DNA from: Betaproteobacteria bacterium
GTDB taxonomy: Bacteria; Pseudomonadota; Gammaproteobacteria; Burkholderiales; JAHFRG01
Length of the DNA: 10,974 nt
Direction: 5' to 3'
NCBI GenBank assembly: GCA_023258935.1
Contig: JAHFRG010000052.1
Span: forward strand, 1-10,974
Position numbers and translations under genes: made by a program. The notes below the pieces were generated by a model. That model was not told the DNA's origin. It saw only the letters and a program-made list of their open reading frames with translations, and ran no database searches. Below are positions 1-7,560 of this stretch, in pieces (position 1 is the first letter of the stretch; each line of letters opens with the position of its first letter).

Positions 1-1432
1 GAGTAAGGGGCAGTAGCAGGCGAAAGTAACTGTTCTGTGAACCTTTGTCCATCTGACACCATATTTCTCCGCCGTGCCGTTCAGCCACGTCCTTCAGGGT
101 CAAGAGGCTTCCTTTGCCTGCGGTGATAAGGGGTTCGTTTTCCCAAGTTAGCAAGGCCTCAATTTCAGCAAGTTTGCCCTTCCAGATCATATCGAAATGA
201 GCATAGCGGCCGGCTTCCTCAAGCTTTAAAGTGATCTCCCTTATCCCAAACTCATCTTTAAGGCGACGCATGATATAAACAGCCGCCTGCACCAAAGAAT
301 AACTGTCGACTTTGAGCCACAGAGGGTGAGGTGCGGTTTGGGTTTTTACCGACACCCTCAATACCTGTTCCAGCTTTCTCTGAATGACTGAAAGCATGTC
401 CGCCCCCAGCATGTTTTCAAGCGGCCAGCCCAGTTTCAGGGAATCGGCGTATTCGTCAACGGTGTGGTCCAGTTGGACACTGAGCTTCTCGGCTTCCTCT
501 CCGATGATACGGGTAAAACGATTGCGTTTTTCCTGATCCAGATCCGGATATTCAAGCATGGTCTCCACAGCTGCGCGCATATTCGCGAGCGAAGCGCGGA
601 TGCCCTCGGTAAGAGCGCGCAGCAAAAAATCACGTCGGGTACCGCTTTCTATGCTGCGGGTGATGTCTTCCAAAGTCAGGACAAACCCTGTGATTTCGCG
701 CTCCCGGCCCAGCACCGGCGCCATTTGCACCCTGATGAGTTGGCCCGCTTTGGCGGTAGTGACAAAATCCGCGACCGGCTCAACATTTTCCTCCCGCATG
801 CGCCGCCCGATATTTTCCAGGGCGTGAACAATTAGGTTTTTTTCTATTACACCGAATATGGAGCGGCCCAATCCTATCAATGCGCCGCCTTGTTCAAGGT
901 TCGGACTCAACAATTGCCGGGCACGGTGGTTGTAGAGGAGAATCCGGCCTTCAATATTACATACCAACACGCTTTGGGTAAGTTCCGACATTAACGCCGC
1001 AAGCCGGTTTTTTTCTTCTTCAGTATCCGATTTTGCGTCGCGGATTTTCGCTTCCACATCGGACATTTGTGCTTGATAAGCATCTGCCAATTGGTTTACT
1101 GCCATCGCCAGTTCTTTCAGCTCGAAAGAGCCACTGGCTTGAATGCGATGGCCGGGATTTGAAGTAAGCATCAGCTTGATTTCCTCAGCCAGTGCTTTAG
1201 GCGGAACAATGTATAACTTGAAGAGGTAATCTAGCAGTAAACCCAGAGCGAATGGCAACAAAAATGCAAAAATAAAAAACATGCCTTCGCGCCGCCGGTA
1301 AATCTCTATGATAAAGACCCGTTCCTTTTCATCCAGGTCGGGCCAAACTACAAAAAGGCCGGCGAGAATGGCGCTCACAGTGAATAAATAGAGCGCCCCT
1401 AAAAGTAAGGTGAATTTGAATTTACGGTTCAT
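1..1432 (-). CDS. Membrane-anchored PAS / degenerate histidine-kinase-like protein (C-terminus beyond window)
   Basis: At least 477 residues are encoded, and the frame is still open at the left edge. Visible layout: two transmembrane helices (about 7-30 and 51-74) with a short loop between them, a HAMP-like/coiled-coil stretch (about 75-145), a PAS domain (about 146-255), then a region aligning with HisKA plus HATPase_c (about 265-477). The kinase core is degenerate. Where the adjacent kinase has SHELRTPL this protein has TEGIRASL, so the phospho-accepting His becomes Glu276. The N-box Asn becomes Arg390, and the G1 motif DNGPG reads WKGKL. Catalysis is therefore unlikely, and a phospho-signal receiving or scaffolding role is inferred. 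The ATG overlaps the response regulator stop as ATGA (1429-1432), implying translational coupling. From memory, similar betaproteobacterial proteins carry a C-terminal DnaQ-like 3'-5' exonuclease domain; that part cannot be seen here. Confidence 0.85.
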   Translation of the reverse strand, partial: MNRKFKFTLLLGALYLFTVSAILAGLFVVWPDLDEKERVFIIEIYRRREGMFFIFAFLLPFALGLLLDYLFKLYIVPPKALAEEIKLMLTSNPGHRIQASGSFELKELAMAVNQLADAYQAQMSDVEAKIRDAKSDTEEEKNRLAALMSELTQSVLVCNIEGRILLYNHRARQLLSPNLEQGGALIGLGRSIFGVIEKNLIVHALENIGRRMREENVEPVADFVTTAKAGQLIRVQMAPVLGREREITGFVLTLEDITRSIESGTRRDFLLRALTEGIRASLANMRAAVETMLEYPDLDQEKRNRFTRIIGEEAEKLSVQLDHTVDEYADSLKLGWPLENMLGADMLSVIQRKLEQVLRVSVKTQTAPHPLWLKVDSYSLVQAAVYIMRRLKDEFGIREITLKLEEAGRYAHFDMIWKGKLAEIEALLTWENEPLITAGKGSLLTLKDVAERHGGEIWCQMDKGSQNSYFRLLLPLT

Positions 1433-1800
1433 TCCTCATCCAAGAGTTTGCGCACCTGCTCCAGCAATTCCTTGGTACCAAAAGGCTTGGTGACATAGGC
1501 GTCGGCACCCAGAGCAAGGCCTTTGGCGACCTCGATGTCGCGGCCCTTGGCGGTGAGCATGATGATTTTGGTTGCTTGGAAAGCAATGTTTTCTCGGATT
1601 TTTCGACATACATCGAAGCCGTTTCTCAAGGGCAGCATGACATCCAGCAGAATCAGGTCTGGTTTGAAGGTTTCTACTTGTTGCAAGGCCTCGTTCCCGT
1701 TATGCACCACCCTGACTTCGTAGCCGCAGTGCTCCATCAGGAATTCCAGTGAAATGACGATATTGGGTTCGTCATCCGCTATGAGCACTTTCTTGGTCAT
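1429..1800 (-). CDS. Single-domain CheY-like response regulator
   Basis: This 123-residue protein is one receiver domain with no output domain. The acidic pocket is Asp9-Asp10, the phospho-acceptor is Asp53 (motif LILLDVMLP), the switch threonine is Thr83 (MLTAKG) and the conserved lysine is Lys105 (TKPF). It is complete for a stand-alone receiver. It starts 39 bases after the stop of the symporter-kinase and shares an ATGA overlap with the degenerate kinase-like gene, so it is almost certainly the partner of the symporter-kinase. CrbR and CbrB, the usual partners of this sensor class, carry DNA-binding output regions; this one has none, so it must act through protein contacts. The Shine-Dalgarno sequence is weak. 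The receiver assignment is very secure; the partner assignment is inferred from position. Confidence 0.95.
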   Translation of the reverse strand: MTKKVLIADDEPNIVISLEFLMEHCGYEVRVVHNGNEALQQVETFKPDLILLDVMLPLRNGFDVCRKIRENIAFQATKIIMLTAKGRDIEVAKGLALGADAYVTKPFGTKELLEQVRKLLDEE

Positions 1801-1839
1801 GGTTTATAATGGCTCGTTATTCAATTTAGGATTCCAGGT

Positions 1840-4605
1840 TTAATTCGGAGCCGGGAACTCTGGAATCAGTCTCTGTTTTAAAGGCAGGGTAAAGGAAAAA
1901 GTGGCGCCTTTACCCATTTCACTTTCTACCCATAATTTCCCGTTGAAATGCCCGATAATGTGCCTGCTGATGGTTAAACCCAATCCTGTGCCCTGAGGTT
2001 TCTCCGTCATGGTGTCGCCGGCTTGGCGGAATTTTTCGAAGATAATGTGCTGATCTCCGAGACTGATGCCGGGCCCGTTATCGTGTACGTCAACGCGCAG
2101 CGATTGCTCATTACGTCGCAAACGGACGGAAACAAGTCCCGCCTGCCTGTCGCAAAATTTGACGGCGTTGGAGAGGATATTGATTACAACTTGCATCAGC
2201 CGATCCCGGTCAACGCGGATCATGGGGACGATCTCGGAAAGATTTAACTCAAGTTTGGCGTTATTCTCCTTAAATATTTGACTGGTTGCTGAGACCGCAT
2301 CTTCAATCACACCTTTAACATCCACCTCAGTAATGTTCCATTCGACGCTTCCCGATTCGATCTTGGACAGATCGAGAACCTGGTTGATTAGACGAGTAAG
2401 CCTTTCGCTTTCCTTGATGATAATGTTCAGATACTTGCCGCGTTCTGAAATATTCAATTCTGGGTGACCATGTAATATCTCAGACAGTGCACGAATCGAA
2501 GTGAGCGGCGTGCGCAGTTCATGGGATACAGTCGAAACAAAATCATCTTTGAGTTTGTCCAGCTCCTTGAGACGCTCGTTGGCCGCCCTTAATTCTGCGG
2601 TGGCTGTTTCCAGTTCATGGGATTTCTGCTCCAGTTTGCGGCTGTAGGCGATGACCTGTGAAGTTTCATCGAGAATATTCATTACCTCGTCAATGCCTAG
2701 AGGTTCTTCTTCAACAACTGACGCCACCATCGCACGGGCTGAGGCGGCGCCGATAGCGCCCGCAAGCAAGGTTTCTGCGAAATTGACCAGGGCTGCATCC
2801 GCTTTAATTTCGTTGATAGACTCCGACCCGTGCTGCCGGGCATAGGATGCAAAGGCTTCATCAGCCCGTTCCAGCCCAAGAAACCTTCCCAGCAGAGCGT
2901 GTAACTCCGGAACCGAAGCGGTACCACGCCAGAAACGGGAGCCACCGCTTTCGCCAGTTTGCTTTAATACATCCACGAATAGCGTAGCCTGAGCTTGCTC
3001 AATCGCGCTGGGTCGGCTCTTGAGAGACACGCCCACATAGGCGCCGAAATTGCACAACATGCTCCAAATCATGGCATGGGTGATTTCGTCAAGACCGGCC
3101 AAGCCGAATAATTGATGTGGCTTCAGGAGCGCAATACCGAAAGGCCCCTGCTCAAGAAAACTGATGGGCAGCCAGCCAGATTTGGCGAATGCGGGAAGAA
3201 GCAGGGTATAACCCCATACCAGGAAGCCTATGCTCAATCCGGCGAGCGCTCCCATTCGCGTCCCGCCTTTCCAGAAAATCCCTCCCAGGATCACCGGAGC
3301 GAACTGTGCTACAGCGGCAAAAGAAACCAGTCCGATGGAAACCAGGGCATAAGCTTCCCCAGCCAAGCGGAAATAACCATATCCCAGCAGCAGCACCAGC
3401 ACGATGGCCCCGCGTCGAATGCCAAGCAGCACACTACTCAATTCCCTGCGTTCTCTCAGGCGCAGCATTTTCATTCGCAGCAGCACCGGCATCACCAAAT
3501 CGTTGCACAACATAGTGCTAAGCGCGATGGTTTCAACGATCACCATACCGGTAGCCGCAGACAAGCCGCCGATAAAAACCAGTAACGCCAGCCCTTGCTG
3601 CCGTTCCGCCATTGGTACCGTGAGCACAAAGGTATCGGCATCCACGGTACCTTGTGGAAAGTGCATCAATCCCCCGAAAGCCATGGGCAACACGAAAATA
3701 TTGATGGCCAGCATGTAGAGGGGAAACAGCCATATTGCTTTGTTCAGGTGATTTTCGTTTACGTTTTCCACGACAGATACCTGGAATTGCCGTGGCAGGA
3801 ACATGATCGCGAACATCGACAGTATTGTCAGCCAAACCCAGCTGCCGTAGCTTCCGGCAACTCCATCCAGAGGGGTGAGAAGTGGTAGTAATTTCGGATT
3901 GGCGGCGGCGCGCGCGAAAATATCAGCGAAGCCGTTATAAATACCAAAGGTGACGAAAAATCCTACTGCCAGAAAAGCCAGAAGCTTCACCAGCGATTCA
4001 AAAGCAATCGCTGCCACCATGCCTTCATGGCGTTCCGATGCATCCAGATGCCGAGTGCCAAACAGTATGGTGAATGCAGCCAGCAGTAAAGCCACATAAA
4101 GAGCGGTATCACTCAATACCGGCACCGCACCCAGTTTAATCGGCATGATGATTTGTGGGTACTGCAAAAGTATGGTGAAACTGGTGGATACCGCTTTAAG
4201 TTGCAATGAAATGTAAGGAACGATACCGACAACTGCGATAACTGAAGCAAGTCCCGCAAGCAACGCGCTTTTGCCATAGCGTGAGCCTATGAAATCGGCC
4301 AGCGATGTAATGCGGTTGACCTTGTTGATACGTATGATTTTGCGCAGCACCAGCCACCATAAGGCGATCATCAGAGTAGGGCCGAGATAAATCGGCAAAA
4401 AGCCTACGCCGTTGCTTGCTGCCCGGCCTACGCTGCCGTAGAAAGTCCAGGCGGTGGCGTAAACGCCAAGCGACAGGGAATACACATACGGATTGGCAAT
4501 GATGCTGCGCCCGGCATCTGCGCGCTTGTCGCCGTAATAAGCGATAGCGAAAAGAATACCGAGATAGGTGAAAGAGGTAACGATGATGACCCAACCTGGC
4601 AGCAT
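1840..4605 (-). CDS. Sodium/solute symporter-type sensor histidine kinase (CrbS/CbrA class)
   Basis: The 921-residue inner-membrane sensor has an N-terminal SLC5/SSS-like transporter domain (about 1-530, roughly 13 hydrophobic helices), a STAC-like cytoplasmic helical segment (about 536-600), a conserved linker, a coiled coil (about 652-686), HisKA with phospho-acceptor His695 in SHELRTPL, and HATPase_c with N-box Asn813, G1 DNGPG at 842-846 and G2 GTGLGL at 872-877. All catalytic motifs are intact. It has no obvious PAS domain before the coiled coil and no C-terminal receiver; the receiver is a separate downstream gene. The start is the ATG at 4605, preceded by GAGAGGG at suitable spacing. 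In Vibrio and Pseudomonas CrbS controls acs in the acetate switch; acs is the adjacent gene here, which supports acetate or carbon-status sensing. Whether it also transports a substrate is unknown. CbrA-like amino-acid or histidine sensing is the main alternative. Confidence 0.93.
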   Translation of the reverse strand: MLPGWVIIVTSFTYLGILFAIAYYGDKRADAGRSIIANPYVYSLSLGVYATAWTFYGSVGRAASNGVGFLPIYLGPTLMIALWWLVLRKIIRINKVNRITSLADFIGSRYGKSALLAGLASVIAVVGIVPYISLQLKAVSTSFTILLQYPQIIMPIKLGAVPVLSDTALYVALLLAAFTILFGTRHLDASERHEGMVAAIAFESLVKLLAFLAVGFFVTFGIYNGFADIFARAAANPKLLPLLTPLDGVAGSYGSWVWLTILSMFAIMFLPRQFQVSVVENVNENHLNKAIWLFPLYMLAINIFVLPMAFGGLMHFPQGTVDADTFVLTVPMAERQQGLALLVFIGGLSAATGMVIVETIALSTMLCNDLVMPVLLRMKMLRLRERRELSSVLLGIRRGAIVLVLLLGYGYFRLAGEAYALVSIGLVSFAAVAQFAPVILGGIFWKGGTRMGALAGLSIGFLVWGYTLLLPAFAKSGWLPISFLEQGPFGIALLKPHQLFGLAGLDEITHAMIWSMLCNFGAYVGVSLKSRPSAIEQAQATLFVDVLKQTGESGGSRFWRGTASVPELHALLGRFLGLERADEAFASYARQHGSESINEIKADAALVNFAETLLAGAIGAASARAMVASVVEEEPLGIDEVMNILDETSQVIAYSRKLEQKSHELETATAELRAANERLKELDKLKDDFVSTVSHELRTPLTSIRALSEILHGHPELNISERGKYLNIIIKESERLTRLINQVLDLSKIESGSVEWNITEVDVKGVIEDAVSATSQIFKENNAKLELNLSEIVPMIRVDRDRLMQVVINILSNAVKFCDRQAGLVSVRLRRNEQSLRVDVHDNGPGISLGDQHIIFEKFRQAGDTMTEKPQGTGLGLTISRHIIGHFNGKLWVESEMGKGATFSFTLPLKQRLIPEFPAPN

Positions 4606-4625
4606 TGTTGCCCTCTCGGTCCTGG

Positions 4626-4841
4626 TCAGTCCTTGGAGTCCTTGCGGCCTGCGCGCTCCACCACCCAGGCCATCAAGCTGATCAGCAGTGCCCAGGCGGC
4701 AAAGATGTAGGCGTAGAGCAGGGGGATGCCGAAGATCTGGCTCTTGCTGTTAAAGATATAAAGTAAAGGATAGTTGAAGAGCAGGCACCCCAGAAGGAAA
4801 AGCGCTATTAAGCGTTGTCCCCTAATCAATGAAGAGATCAT
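4626..4841 (-). CDS. Small two-helix membrane protein, first gene of sensor operon
   Basis: This 71-residue protein has a short basic N-terminus (MISSLIRGQR), one hydrophobic helix at about 10-30, a polar turn (NSKSQ), a second helix at about 38-61, and a charged tail. I do not recognise a named family. By size and position it resembles the small membrane partners found next to SSS transporters, such as the YjcH/DUF485 or DUF4212 type, but this is analogy only. The ATG at 4841 is chosen because GAGAGGA lies about five bases upstream; a TTG start at 4856 would add five residues and swallow that Shine-Dalgarno sequence. It ends 20 bases before the symporter-kinase start, so the two are surely co-transcribed. 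It may assist folding or signalling of the transporter domain. Confidence 0.8.
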   Translation of the reverse strand: MISSLIRGQRLIALFLLGCLLFNYPLLYIFNSKSQIFGIPLLYAYIFAAWALLISLMAWVVERAGRKDSKD

Positions 4842-4875
4842 GGCGTCCTCTCGCAAACAAACAAGTCATAGAAGT

Positions 4876-4904
4876 ATTATAGCGGGCAGCGTAGCTGTAA
4901 AAAC
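4876..4904 (-). promoter_or_regulatory. Candidate promoter of the sensor operon
   Basis: A perfect TATAAT lies on the minus strand at 4881-4876, about 35 bases upstream of the ATG at 4841. This would give a leader of roughly 28 bases. At a 17-base spacer the -35 position reads GTTTTT, a poor match, and TTTACA at 4901-4896 sits too close. Activation by a regulator or an extended contact may be needed. The box touches the outer arm of the acs terminator region. Confidence 0.45.
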
Positions 4905-4949
4905 GAAAAAGGGCGCAATCCCGCGCCCTTTGTTACGGTGCTGCCCGCT
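4881..4949. repeat. 10-bp inverted repeat enclosing the acs terminator
   Basis: AGCGGGCAGC at 4881-4890 and GCTGCCCGCT at 4940-4949 are perfect reverse complements. They flank the terminator hairpin, so the RNA could fold as a nested stem. One arm begins just after the acs stop codon; the other abuts the TATAAT of the sensor operon. Confidence 0.8.
4899..4931 (-). terminator. Rho-independent terminator of acs
   Basis: Arms AAAGGGCGC (4908-4916) and GCGCCCTTT (4923-4931) form a perfect 9-bp GC-rich stem with a 6-base loop. Read on the minus strand it is followed by TTCGTTTTTAC, a T-rich tract. It lies 24 bases past the acs stop codon. This is a textbook intrinsic terminator for acs. Confidence 0.9.
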
Positions 4950-4954
4950 TGCTT

Positions 4955-6925
4955 TTATTTAACAGCTTCTTTTAGTTGTTGCAGGATGGCCGGATTTTCC
5001 AGTGTCGAAATATCCTGGGTGATTTCCTCGCCCTTGGCGATCGAGCGCAGCAAGCGCCGCATGATTTTCCCGGAACGGGTCTTGGGCAGGTTATCGCCAA
5101 AGCGGATATCTTTCGGTTTGGCGATCGGCCCGATCTCTTTGCCTACCCAGTCGCGCAATTCTTTTGCGATTCTCAGGGCATCTTCGCCATTTGGGCGTGC
5201 TCCTTTCAGTACCACGAATGCAACGACGGCCTCGCCGGTCATTTCATCTGGACGCCCAACAACCGCAGCCTCTGCCACCAATTTGGTGTTCGCTACCAAC
5301 GCCGATTCGATTTCCATGGTGCCAAGACGATGGCCTGATACGTTCAGCACGTCATCAATCCGGCCTATGATCCGAAAATAACCTTCTTCATCGCGGCTAG
5401 CGCCGTCACCAGCAAGGTAATATTTGCCCTTGAAGTCTTCAGGATAATAGGATTTTTTATAGCGGTCGGGGTCGCCCCATATGGTACGGATCATCGCAGG
5501 CCAAGGCCGCTTGATAACTAGAATACCGCCTTTGCCTCTTTCCACAGAGTGTCCGACTTCATCCACGATGTCAGCCATTATGCCCGGCAAAGGAAAAGTG
5601 CAGGAGCCTGGTTTGAGCGGTGTTGCTCCAGGGAGCGGTGTGATCAGATGTCCGCCGGTCTCGGTCTGCCACCAGGTATCCACGATGGGACAGCGTTTCT
5701 GTCCCACGGTTTCGTAATACCACATCCACGCTTCAGGGTTGATTGGTTCCCCCACGGTACCAAGGATGCGCAAGCTGGCAAGGTTGTATTTCTTCGGCAG
5801 ATCACCGCCTGCCTTAATCAGGGAGCGGATGGCGGTGGGCGCAGTGTAGAACACCGTGACTTTGTGATCCTGGATGATTTTCCAGAATCGTCCGGCATCC
5901 GGATAAGTCGGGATACCTTCGAACATGATTTCGGTTGCGCCAACTGCCAGCGGTCCGTAGGTGATATACGTATGGCCGGTTACCCAGCCTACATCCGCCG
6001 TACACCAAAAGACATCCGTGGGTTTGTAGTCGAATACCCATTTCATGGTCAGCATCGCGAACAGGAGGTATCCGCCGGTGCAATGCTGTACACCCTTGGG
6101 TTTGCCGGTGGAACCCGAAGTGTAAAGGATGAACAAGGGGTGTTCGGCGTTTACCCAGGTTGGCTCGCAGGTGTCGGCCTGTCCTTTGATGACCTCGTCC
6201 CACCACTTGTCGCGTGGCCCCTGCATGTTGATTTTGCTGCCGCTGCGCCGGTACACGACGACGTTTTTAATCTTGTCGCAGCCGCTCATGCCGAGGGCTT
6301 CGTCCACAGTGGGTTTTAACGGAATTTCCTTCCCGCCGCGCATCTGGCCGTCGGCGGTAATCACCGCAACTGCGCCGGCGTCAATAATCCGTTCCTGCAG
6401 GCTCTTCGCGGAAAAGCCGCCAAATACCACCGAATGTGTCGCGCCAATGCGCGCACAAGCTTGCATCGCAATCACCACTTCAATGCTCATCGGCATGTAA
6501 ATTATGACGCGCTCGCCTTTCTTAATGCCGAGCGACTTCAGGCCGTTGGCGAATTGGCAGACTTTGTGGTAAAGCTGCTGGTAAGTAATTTTGGTAACTT
6601 TGCCGTCGTCGGCTTCGAAAATAATCGCGACTTTATCAGGCTGGGTCTTTAAATGCCGCTCGAGGCAGTTATAGGATATGTTGAGCTCGCCGTCCTCATA
6701 CCATTTAAAGAAGGGGGCATTGCTTTCATTCAAGACCTTGGTAAAAGGCTTGTGCCAGAGCACGTGCTCTTTAGCGAGCCGGCCCCAAAATCCTTCGAAA
6801 TCGCGCTCGGCCTCGGCGCAAAGCTTGTGATAAGCTTCCATGCCGGAAACATTGGCTTGTTTGACAAAAGCGGGGGATGGTGGAAATACACGTGATTCAA
6901 CCAGGACCGATTCAATCGTCGACAT
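4955..6925 (-). CDS. acs: Acetyl-CoA synthetase (AMP-forming)
   Basis: The 656-residue cytosolic enzyme is full length (Acs is usually about 650) and converts acetate, ATP and CoA to acetyl-CoA, AMP and pyrophosphate by way of acetyl-AMP. Visible motifs: the ANL-family P-loop YTSGSTGKPKG at 268-278; the acetate-pocket region DTWWQTETGG at 416-425; the hinge region GRIDDVLNVSGHRLG at 521-535; and the C-terminal PKTRSGK at 614-620, whose Lys620 is the adenylation-step catalytic lysine, acetylated in Acs of other bacteria. The N-terminal extension and the WGRLA-type motif fit Acs rather than other acyl-CoA synthetases. The ATG at 6925 is supported by GGAGGAG five bases upstream. It is transcribed alone, ending in a strong terminator, and sits upstream of a CrbS-like sensor operon on the same strand, its likely controller. 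Propionyl-CoA synthetase is a less likely alternative. Confidence 0.97.
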   Translation of the reverse strand: MSTIESVLVESRVFPPSPAFVKQANVSGMEAYHKLCAEAERDFEGFWGRLAKEHVLWHKPFTKVLNESNAPFFKWYEDGELNISYNCLERHLKTQPDKVAIIFEADDGKVTKITYQQLYHKVCQFANGLKSLGIKKGERVIIYMPMSIEVVIAMQACARIGATHSVVFGGFSAKSLQERIIDAGAVAVITADGQMRGGKEIPLKPTVDEALGMSGCDKIKNVVVYRRSGSKINMQGPRDKWWDEVIKGQADTCEPTWVNAEHPLFILYTSGSTGKPKGVQHCTGGYLLFAMLTMKWVFDYKPTDVFWCTADVGWVTGHTYITYGPLAVGATEIMFEGIPTYPDAGRFWKIIQDHKVTVFYTAPTAIRSLIKAGGDLPKKYNLASLRILGTVGEPINPEAWMWYYETVGQKRCPIVDTWWQTETGGHLITPLPGATPLKPGSCTFPLPGIMADIVDEVGHSVERGKGGILVIKRPWPAMIRTIWGDPDRYKKSYYPEDFKGKYYLAGDGASRDEEGYFRIIGRIDDVLNVSGHRLGTMEIESALVANTKLVAEAAVVGRPDEMTGEAVVAFVVLKGARPNGEDALRIAKELRDWVGKEIGPIAKPKDIRFGDNLPKTRSGKIMRRLLRSIAKGEEITQDISTLENPAILQQLKEAVK

Positions 6926-7170
6926 GAGTACTCCTCCGTATAGCTGGGGTCAGGGCAAAATTAATTTGGTTTTTTTAAGACGGTTTCATTTTGAAATTCT
7001 AACATCAGCATACACCTCAGAGATACCGTGTCATTGAGTCAGTTTCAATGTTAATACATTACATCAGTGCGTTACGTTATTATATTACAGTAATACATTA
7101 GATATAAAATACTATTGAATTTAATGAATAATGCAGCTTGGCATATTACATTTCATTAATATTATAAACA
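6926..7170 (-). promoter_or_regulatory. acs upstream region, AT-rich, with repeated motifs
   Basis: This leader and promoter region of acs becomes very AT-rich between about 7040 and 7170. TATAAT-like boxes on the minus strand occur at 7084-7079 and 7166-7161, but neither has a good -35 element, so no start can be fixed. The 10-base TAATACATTA occurs twice (7052-7061 and 7091-7100, 39 bases apart), next to an ATTAC-A-GTAAT inverted repeat (7084-7094). These are plausible regulator sites. The Shine-Dalgarno sequence of acs is at 6937-6931. Confidence 0.5.
6944..6967. repeat. CTGGGGTCAGGGC...AAATTAATTT motif
   Basis: A GGGGTCAGGGC core followed by the palindrome AAATTAATTT (6958-6967) lies in the acs leader. 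From memory it resembles a short dispersed motif seen in many proteobacterial intergenic regions. With one copy here its repeat status is unproven. Confidence 0.3.
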
Positions 7171-7548
7171 CTGGTGGCGCTCAAACTTGGCGTTGCGAGT
7201 TGTAACGCGTCTTCGCTCACAGTCCACAGTCAGTAAACGCGGCTTGTCGTGGCCATGACACAGATCTTGACCGAACAAAAAGAATGTCCGTATCTAGGGT
7301 GTAATCTCGCAGCACGATCATTTCCGGCGAGTGTGTATAGGATTTGTTAAAATGCTATATCTCGGCTTGATGCCGTTGGTAATCACACTACTGCAGCCAT
7401 AATGATCTTCACGGATGACAGATTCAGATAACCGCGGACAAGCGGTTCCAGCAAGGCAAAAGATCGCAAGCAAAGCAGAATTGTATAAGGCCGGATATGA
7501 TGCATTTACGAGAGGTTGTGAATGCAGCTGGAGATGCTGAAGTAGTGT
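7171..7548. other. Intergenic stretch with no convincing gene
   Basis: Between the acs promoter area and ffs I see no ORF with homology I recognise. A hairpin (AACCGC 7430-7435 / GCGGTT 7442-7447, 6-base loop) lacks a T-tract, so it is not a clear terminator. Two very short plus-strand ORFs exist (31 codons from 7255; 41 codons from 7415 to 7540), both without a Shine-Dalgarno sequence. Base composition is closer to the genes than to the AT-rich stretch on its left, so it may be decayed sequence or unrecognised regulatory RNA. Confidence 0.5.
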
Positions 7549-7554
7549 TTTAAT
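7549..7554 (+). promoter_or_regulatory. Candidate -10 box of ffs
   Basis: TTTAAT matches TATAAT at five of six positions and ends six bases before the predicted RNA 5' end at 7561, the correct distance. No clear -35 element was seen 16-18 bases upstream. Confidence 0.4.
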
Positions 7555-7560
7555 GGTTAC

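Noticed and set aside
464..835. 123-codon plus-strand ORF
   Set aside because: Antisense to the PAS/degenerate kinase gene, whose domain structure is clear on the minus strand.
3112..3835. Several 100-157-codon ORFs on both strands
   Set aside because: All are overlapping frames within the symporter-kinase gene, with low-complexity translations.
4626..4856. TTG start at 4856 for the small membrane protein
   Set aside because: The Shine-Dalgarno sequence GAGAGGA would fall inside the coding part; the ATG at 4841 has proper spacing.
5549..6319. 256-codon plus-strand ORF
   Set aside because: It lies fully antisense to acs, whose protein is strongly conserved; its translation shows no recognisable family and it arises from codon bias.
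7139..7156. sigma-54-like TTGGCA...TTTC on the plus strand
   Set aside because: The -12 element lacks the required GC and the direction points away from acs.
7255..7350. 31-codon ORF with CPYLGC
   Set aside because: Too short, no Shine-Dalgarno sequence and no recognisable family.
7430..7447. 6-bp hairpin as a terminator
   Set aside because: No T-tract follows on either strand.
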